Shown: positions 59,945-64,000 of the stretch, one piece after another | Layout of the letters: each line of letters opens with the position of its first letter | Numbering within the stretch: position 1 is the stretch's first letter | DNA from: Clostridium homopropionicum DSM 5847 | GTDB taxonomy: Bacteria > Bacillota > Clostridia > Clostridiales > Clostridiaceae | Assembly (NCBI RefSeq): GCF_001263795.1 | Contig: NZ_LHUR01000022.1 | Location: 1 to 64,000 of the forward strand | Direction: 5' to 3' | DNA length: 64,000 bases | The notes under the pieces: generated by a model | Databases searched by the model: none | Seen by the model: only the letters and a program-made list of their open reading frames with translations | Told to the model about the DNA's origin: nothing | Position numbers and translations under genes: made by a program

Positions 59945-60388
59945 ATGTCAATAAATTTGGAAGATGTTGATTTAATCAGAAAAAGAACTGGTGTAAGCTA
60001 TAATGATGCAAAGGAAGCATTAGAACAATGTAATAATGATTTGGTGGAAGCTCTTGCTTATATTGAAAAGAAAAATAATTTAAAGACACATAAAGTTTGC
60101 TGCGGTGAAAATTTAATATCTAAATCAAAGGACTTAATAAAAAAAGGAAATAAAACTCGCTTTATTCTTAAGAAAAAGGATGATGTAGTATTGAATTTAC
60201 CTGTTACCATAGCAGGAATAGTTACTGTCGTTGCTTTCCCTCTAGCAGCTACTGGATTAGTGCTAGCTCTTGCCACTAATCACAAAGTAAAGATTGAAAA
60301 GCAAAATGGAGAAGAGGTTAAAACCACAGAGGTTTTCGATAAGATGTCTTCCGTGGTAAATAACGTTACTAATCAATTTTCTAAATAA
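59945..60388 (+). CDS. DUF4342 protein with UBA-like domain
   Basis: A 147-residue protein. Residues 1-45 (LEDVDLIRKRTGVSYNDAKEALEQCNNDLVEALAYIE) form a UBA-like three-helix domain like that of EF-Ts/NAC. The rest is DUF4342: NKTRFILKKKDDVVLNLPVTIAGIVTVVAFPLAATGLVLALATNHKVKIEKQNGEE, with one hydrophobic stretch. The function is unknown; the layout is common in Clostridia. It is divergent from dnaE, with AT-rich promoters in the 193-bp gap, and ends in its own terminator. Confidence 0.85.
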   Translation: MSINLEDVDLIRKRTGVSYNDAKEALEQCNNDLVEALAYIEKKNNLKTHKVCCGENLISKSKDLIKKGNKTRFILKKKDDVVLNLPVTIAGIVTVVAFPLAATGLVLALATNHKVKIEKQNGEEVKTTEVFDKMSSVVNNVTNQFSK

Positions 60389-60404
60389 ATCAAATGTACA
60401 TTTA

Positions 60405-60434
60405 AATAACCTACATAAAATAATGTAGGTTATT
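60405..60434 (+). terminator. Terminator after the DUF4342 gene
   Basis: AATAACCTACAT and ATGTAGGTTATT form a perfect 12-bp stem around a 6-base AT loop, 17 bases after the stop codon. The sequence continues TTAATTC. Confidence 0.7.
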
Positions 60435-60507
60435 TAATTCACTTTTAAGTTAAAAGTAAGATATAATTATTATAAAATGTTTATACATATCACAGGGGGA
60501 AATAAAA

Positions 60508-61191
60508 GTGAATGGTAAAAAAATTCTTCTTATTGAAGATGAAGTGAATATATCTAGATTTGTGGAATTGGAGCTTAAATATGAAGGATATATTGTGGAT
60601 AAAGCTTTCGATGGAAGATCCGGTTTAGAAAAGGCCTTAAAGGAAAACTTTGATTTAATTATTTTAGATGTTATGCTGCCTTCTCTTAATGGAATGGAGG
60701 TTTTAAGAAGACTTAGACAATCTTCTGAAACCCCTGTTATAATGCTGACTGCTAAAGATCAAATTACTGATAAAGTAATGGGACTTGATATAGGTGCTGA
60801 TGATTATATGACAAAACCCTTTGCCATTGAAGAGCTTTTAGCTAGAATAAGAGTAGCTTTAAAGCGAAATATTAATAATTCAAAAAAGTTAAACATACTT
60901 CAAGTTGGTGATTTAAAATTAGATTTAGAAAAATACACAGTTTCCTATAAGGATGAAGGTATTGAGCTTACAAAACGTGAATTTGACCTGCTTAAATACC
61001 TTATTGAAAATAAAGATATAGTTTTAACAAGAGATAAGATACTGGATCAAGTCTGGGGTTATGACTATGTTGGAGATACTAATGTAGTAGATGTGTATAT
61101 AAGATACCTAAGAACCAAAATAGATGAAAGATTTAATGAAAAATTCATTCATACCATACGAGGGGTGGGATACCTTTTAAAATATGAATAG
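60508..61191 (+). CDS. OmpR-family response regulator
   Basis: A 227-residue two-component regulator. The receiver domain has EDE at 10-12, the phosphorylated Asp in LIILDVMLP (Asp54), TAKD, and the conserved Lys in MTKPFAIEEL (about 105). The C-terminal winged helix (LTKREFDLLKYLIENKDIVLTRDKILDQVWGYDYVGDTNVVDVYIRYLRTKID) binds DNA. It starts at GTG behind CAGGGGGA. It overlaps the histidine kinase by eight bases. The regulated genes are not identifiable from the sequence. Confidence 0.94.
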   Translation: MNGKKILLIEDEVNISRFVELELKYEGYIVDKAFDGRSGLEKALKENFDLIILDVMLPSLNGMEVLRRLRQSSETPVIMLTAKDQITDKVMGLDIGADDYMTKPFAIEELLARIRVALKRNINNSKKLNILQVGDLKLDLEKYTVSYKDEGIELTKREFDLLKYLIENKDIVLTRDKILDQVWGYDYVGDTNVVDVYIRYLRTKIDERFNEKFIHTIRGVGYLLKYE

Positions 61192-62374
61192 TATAAAATT
61201 TATTTTCAAAATGCTATTAAAGCTTCTGCTGTTGTATCTACTTAGCATAAGATATTTACTTAAGGCAGCACTAAGCATAATAAAAAATATTTATAATAAT
61301 CTAGGTAAAAGACTTCGATTTTCTATAGCTTTTAAAATGACAGTAATATATACATTCATATTTTCTATGATTCTTTTTTTATTCACCAATGGAATTTTAT
61401 TTGGTTTTAGGCACTTTTTAATTTCTCAAGCTATTAGTGAAGAAAAAATAATTATTTATTTAAGAACCCTGTTTATTATTTTAGCCTTTGCTGATCTTAT
61501 TTTTCTATTCGCATTAATTATTTTAAGCTCAAAAACTAGTACAAAAATGCTAGCTCCTGTTGAAGAGATGACTAGAACGGTAAAAAAAATTTCTGTTGAT
61601 AATTTTGATACTAGATTAAATGTCAGTGGTTCAAAGGATGAGTTAAAAGATTTAGCTGAAACCTTTAATGATATGATAGACAGAATACAAAAATCCTATG
61701 AGTTACAAAATCAATTTGTCTCAGATGCTTCACATGAGCTTAGAACCCCTATAGCAGTAATCCAAGGGTACGCAAATCTATTAGATCGTTGGGGTAAAGA
61801 TGACAAAAGTGTTTTAGATGAATCAATTACAGCAATCAAGAATGAATCTGAGAATATGAAAAACTTAGTAGAAAATCTTTTATTTCTTGCAAGAGGAGAT
61901 AAAAATACTCAAAAAGTTGAAATAGAAGAGTTTTTACTTAATGAGTTAATAGATGAAATAATAAAGGAAACTAAACTAATAGATAATACCCATATTATAA
62001 TATGTAAATATAATCTTGAAGTAGGAATAAATGCTGATAGAAAGCTTTTAAAAGAAGCAATTAGAATTTTTATTCATAACAGTGTTAAATTTACTCCTGC
62101 TGATGGAACTATAGAGCTCAAAACAGAGATTAAAAAGAAAAATATTCATATAGTAGTTGAAGATACTGGAGTTGGTATATCAAAAGAAGATCTTCCTCAT
62201 ATTTTTAACAGATTCTATACAGCAGATAAGTCAAGAACAAAAAATGCTGGTGGAAATGGATTAGGACTTTCAATTGCAAAATGGATTATAGAAAAACATA
62301 AAGGAATAATAGACGTTGAAAGTACCCTAGGAAAAGGCACTAAAATAACCGTGTCTCTTCCTTTAAAAGCATAA
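61184..62374 (+). CDS. Sensor histidine kinase
   Basis: A 396-residue membrane kinase. Two transmembrane segments (about 50-70 and 95-118) flank only a short outside loop of about 25 residues, so the signal may be membrane- or partner-borne. A HAMP domain follows (ILSSKTSTKMLAPVEEMTRTVKKISVDNFDTRL), then the dimerisation domain with the phospho-His in SDASHELRTPIAVIQGYANLL (about 185). The ATPase domain has N box HNSVKFTP, G1 VEDTGVGI and G2 GGNGLGLSI. It is the partner of the response regulator encoded just before it. Confidence 0.94.
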   Translation: MNSIKFIFKMLLKLLLLYLLSIRYLLKAALSIIKNIYNNLGKRLRFSIAFKMTVIYTFIFSMILFLFTNGILFGFRHFLISQAISEEKIIIYLRTLFIILAFADLIFLFALIILSSKTSTKMLAPVEEMTRTVKKISVDNFDTRLNVSGSKDELKDLAETFNDMIDRIQKSYELQNQFVSDASHELRTPIAVIQGYANLLDRWGKDDKSVLDESITAIKNESENMKNLVENLLFLARGDKNTQKVEIEEFLLNELIDEIIKETKLIDNTHIIICKYNLEVGINADRKLLKEAIRIFIHNSVKFTPADGTIELKTEIKKKNIHIVVEDTGVGISKEDLPHIFNRFYTADKSRTKNAGGNGLGLSIAKWIIEKHKGIIDVESTLGKGTKITVSLPLKA

Positions 62375-62416
62375 AAATCAGCCCTATATACGTTTTAGGA
62401 TATAAGGCTGATTTTC
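62374..62416. terminator. Bidirectional terminator between the kinase and metY
   Basis: AAAATCAGCC..TATAT and ATATAAGGCTGATTTT form a long stem. A-rich and T-rich flanks on both sides allow termination of the kinase transcript (+) and the convergent metY transcript (-). Confidence 0.8.
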
Positions 62417-62457
62417 TATAAACAAAATTCTCAGTTTTTAGAGAGGGTCCCTTAAAT

Positions 62458-63735
62458 TTATATCTGACTTAAAGCATTTTCAAGATCATTTATTAAATCT
62501 AATTCCCCTTCTATGCCCACTGAAATTCTTATTAATTCAGGAGTTACTCCAGCTTTTAATTGACTCTCAGCATCCAATTGTTGATGTGTTGTAGAAGCAG
62601 GGTGAATTACTAAAGACTTAGCATCACCAATATTAGCTAGTTGAGAAAATAGTTTTAGAGAATCAATAAATTTCACTGCACTTTCATAGCCACCCTTTAC
62701 TCCAAAAGTGAATACTGCCCCTGGTCCCTTTGGAAGATATTTTGTAGCTAGTTCATTATACTTATTGTCCTTAAGGTTTGGATAATTAACCCATTCAACC
62801 TTAGGATGATTTTTTAAAAACTCAGTGATTTTCTTTGTATTTTCTATATGTCTTTCAATTCTAAGAGATAGAGTTTCAAGACCTATTAAAAGTAAGAATG
62901 TGTTAAATGGAGATATACATGCTCCTAAATCTCTCAATAAAGCTGTTCTTGCTCTAATAATGTATGCTGCTTCCTTGAAAGTTTCATAGTAAGAAAGTCC
63001 ATGATAGCTCTTATCTGGTTCAACTAGCTTTTTAAACTTGCCATTGTTCCAGTCAAACTTTCCTGAATCCACAATTACTCCTCCTATAGAAGTTCCGTGT
63101 CCTCCTATATATTTTGTTGCAGAGTGTACAACAATATCTGCTCCAAAATCAAAAGGTCTGCAAAGGTAAGGTGTAGCAATTGTGTTATCTACAATTAGTG
63201 GAATTCCATTTTCGTGAGCTATATCTGCAACTGCCTGTATATCAATAATATTTATTCCAGGATTTCCAATAGTCTCTATATATATTGCCTTTGTTTTTTC
63301 ATTAATAGCTTTTCTGAAATTTTCAGGTTCATCTGGATCAACAAATACAGTCTTTATTCCAAAATTATTTAGAGTGCTATCAAAAAGAGTATAAGTACCT
63401 CCATAAAGAGTAGAAGCTGAAACTATTTCATCTCCGCTGCCTGCAATATTTAGTATTGCATAAGTTATTGCTGCCATTCCTGAAGAAGTAGCAACAGCTC
63501 CAACCCCTCCTTCAAGTAAAGCTATTCTTTTTTCAAAAATGTCTGTTGTAGGATTAGTTAATCTTGTATAAATATTCCCAAATTTCTTTAATCCAAATAA
63601 ATCCGCAGCATCTTGAGTATCATCGAACACATAAGATGTAGTTTGATAAATAGGTACTGCTCTAGACTTTGTAGCACTATCTGGCTCTTGACCTCCATGT
63701 AATTGAATTGTTTCAAATGATAATTGGTTTGACAT
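62458..63735 (-). CDS. metY: O-acetylhomoserine sulfhydrylase (PLP enzyme)
   Basis: A 425-residue Cys/Met-metabolism PLP enzyme that makes homocysteine from O-acetylhomoserine and sulfide for methionine synthesis. It begins [56 protein letters not shown] is the substrate region. PLP binds Lys in [18 protein letters not shown] (about 208). The C-terminus [14 protein letters not shown] is typical of MetY. The length (425) fits MetY rather than MetB/MetC. It is controlled by the SAM riboswitch and terminator upstream. Confidence 0.94.
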   Translation of the reverse strand: MSNQLSFETIQLHGGQEPDSATKSRAVPIYQTTSYVFDDTQDAADLFGLKKFGNIYTRLTNPTTDIFEKRIALLEGGVGAVATSSGMAAITYAILNIAGSGDEIVSASTLYGGTYTLFDSTLNNFGIKTVFVDPDEPENFRKAINEKTKAIYIETIGNPGINIIDIQAVADIAHENGIPLIVDNTIATPYLCRPFDFGADIVVHSATKYIGGHGTSIGGVIVDSGKFDWNNGKFKKLVEPDKSYHGLSYYETFKEAAYIIRARTALLRDLGACISPFNTFLLLIGLETLSLRIERHIENTKKITEFLKNHPKVEWVNYPNLKDNKYNELATKYLPKGPGAVFTFGVKGGYESAVKFIDSLKLFSQLANIGDAKSLVIHPASTTHQQLDAESQLKAGVTPELIRISVGIEGELDLINDLENALSQI

Positions 63736-63800
63736 AATAAATTCCTCCCTCGTAAATTAAAAGTTTTGGGAACTTCTTCTCAATCTCCTGTTACAAAACT

Positions 63801-63839
63801 AAAAAAATCTTCCTGTAGATAAGCTACAGGAAGATTTTT
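63801..63839 (-). terminator. Riboswitch expression-platform terminator
   Basis: On the minus strand AAAATCTTCCTGTAGC-TTAT-CTACAGGAAGATTTT is a near-perfect stem followed by TTTTAG. It lies between the SAM aptamer and metY and would stop transcription when SAM is bound. Confidence 0.85.
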
Positions 63840-63849
63840 CTTCTTGTTT

Positions 63850-63955
63850 CTTATCTTTCAGATATATATAATACCTGCTGGAATTAGCACCATCGAACAT
63901 TTCTGTTCAGGTTGCCGGACGTCATAGGGCCAGTCCCTCAGTCACTCTTGATAAG
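63850..63955 (-). promoter_or_regulatory. SAM-I riboswitch (S-box) upstream of metY
   Basis: Read on the minus strand: CTTATCAAGAGTGACTGAGG (P1/P2 start with the kink-turn), then GACTGGCCC, TATGACGTCCGGCAACC, a variable hairpin, GGTGCTAATTCCAGCAG and AGATAAG closing P1. All S-box landmarks are present in the right order. It turns metY off when S-adenosylmethionine is plentiful. Confidence 0.95.
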
Positions 63956-64000
63956 AAGTTCCGTATTAAATTATATTTATAATATCAAACATAACCCACA

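Noticed and set aside
1-64000. CRISPR arrays, tRNA and rRNA genes
   Set aside because: No regularly spaced direct repeats of array type, and no tRNA cloverleaf or rRNA signature was noticed on either strand. The iteron clusters have too short a period and no spacers.

Overview
The window is a Firmicute chromosome segment, most likely Clostridium in the broad sense. The evidence is the AT-rich core at the right (about 49.7-64 kb), strong AGGAGG-type ribosome binding sites, an S-box (SAM-I) riboswitch and clostridial versions of RlmD, pyruvate kinase, PfkA, DnaE and MetY. Most of the window (1 to about 49.6 kb) is an integrated mobile element with visibly higher GC. It is a siphovirus-type (HK97-like) prophage transcribed leftwards, with a divergent defence operon at its right edge. 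The left end of the element lies outside the window.

Layout. 1-2.75 kb: integration module with three serine recombinase genes in tandem; the third is broken by the 5' end of a group II intron that leaves the window. 2.88-5.43 kb: lysis (SPOR-tailed amidase, a baseplate-like protein, holin). 5.5-19.75 kb: tail fibre with a Fn3 ABAB repeat, baseplate, distal tail protein, tape measure, a tail chaperone with a -1 frameshift at A AAA AAC, major tail protein, connectors, capsid, ClpP-type protease and portal. 19.8-29.7 kb: large and small terminase genes separated by about 7.3 kb of cargo: a SAM synthetase, an N-type and a C5 DNA methyltransferase, an amidoligase with a gamma-glutamylcyclotransferase, and small DUF proteins. 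29.7-29.9 kb: a late-promoter region (three 10-bp iterons, a -10 box without a -35, and a terminator before the first late gene) next to an ArpU-like regulator. 29.9-40.8 kb: early/replication genes (helicase, VRR-NUC nuclease, VapE-type primase-helicase, antirepressor, family A polymerase, DUF2815, DUF2800, sigma-like protein). 41.2-49.56 kb: one rightward operon of an HTH regulator, an ABC-three-component-type system (zinc-cluster effector, small middle component, DUF2326 ATPase) and a type III restriction-modification pair. 49.7-64 kb: chromosomal core genes.

The most striking feature is in the core. dnaE (DNA polymerase III alpha) is split by two adjacent group I introns separated by an 11-codon micro-exon. 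Removing both restores an open frame of 1,167 codons, and the second intron sits immediately before the catalytic Asp-x-Asp codons. The splice boundaries obey group I rules (U at the exon end, G at the intron end), and both introns carry recognisable P/Q/R/S core sequences. With the group II intron in the recombinase, the window holds three self-splicing introns in protein genes.

Other signals: three near-identical promoter copies in the prophage; a 50-bp junction repeat in front of three prophage genes, related to the 3' end of the sigma-like gene; a palindromic repeat family present both between genes and in frame inside rlmD; and a 26-nt alternating pyrimidine-purine tract. All family assignments are from reading the sequence; no database search was run.
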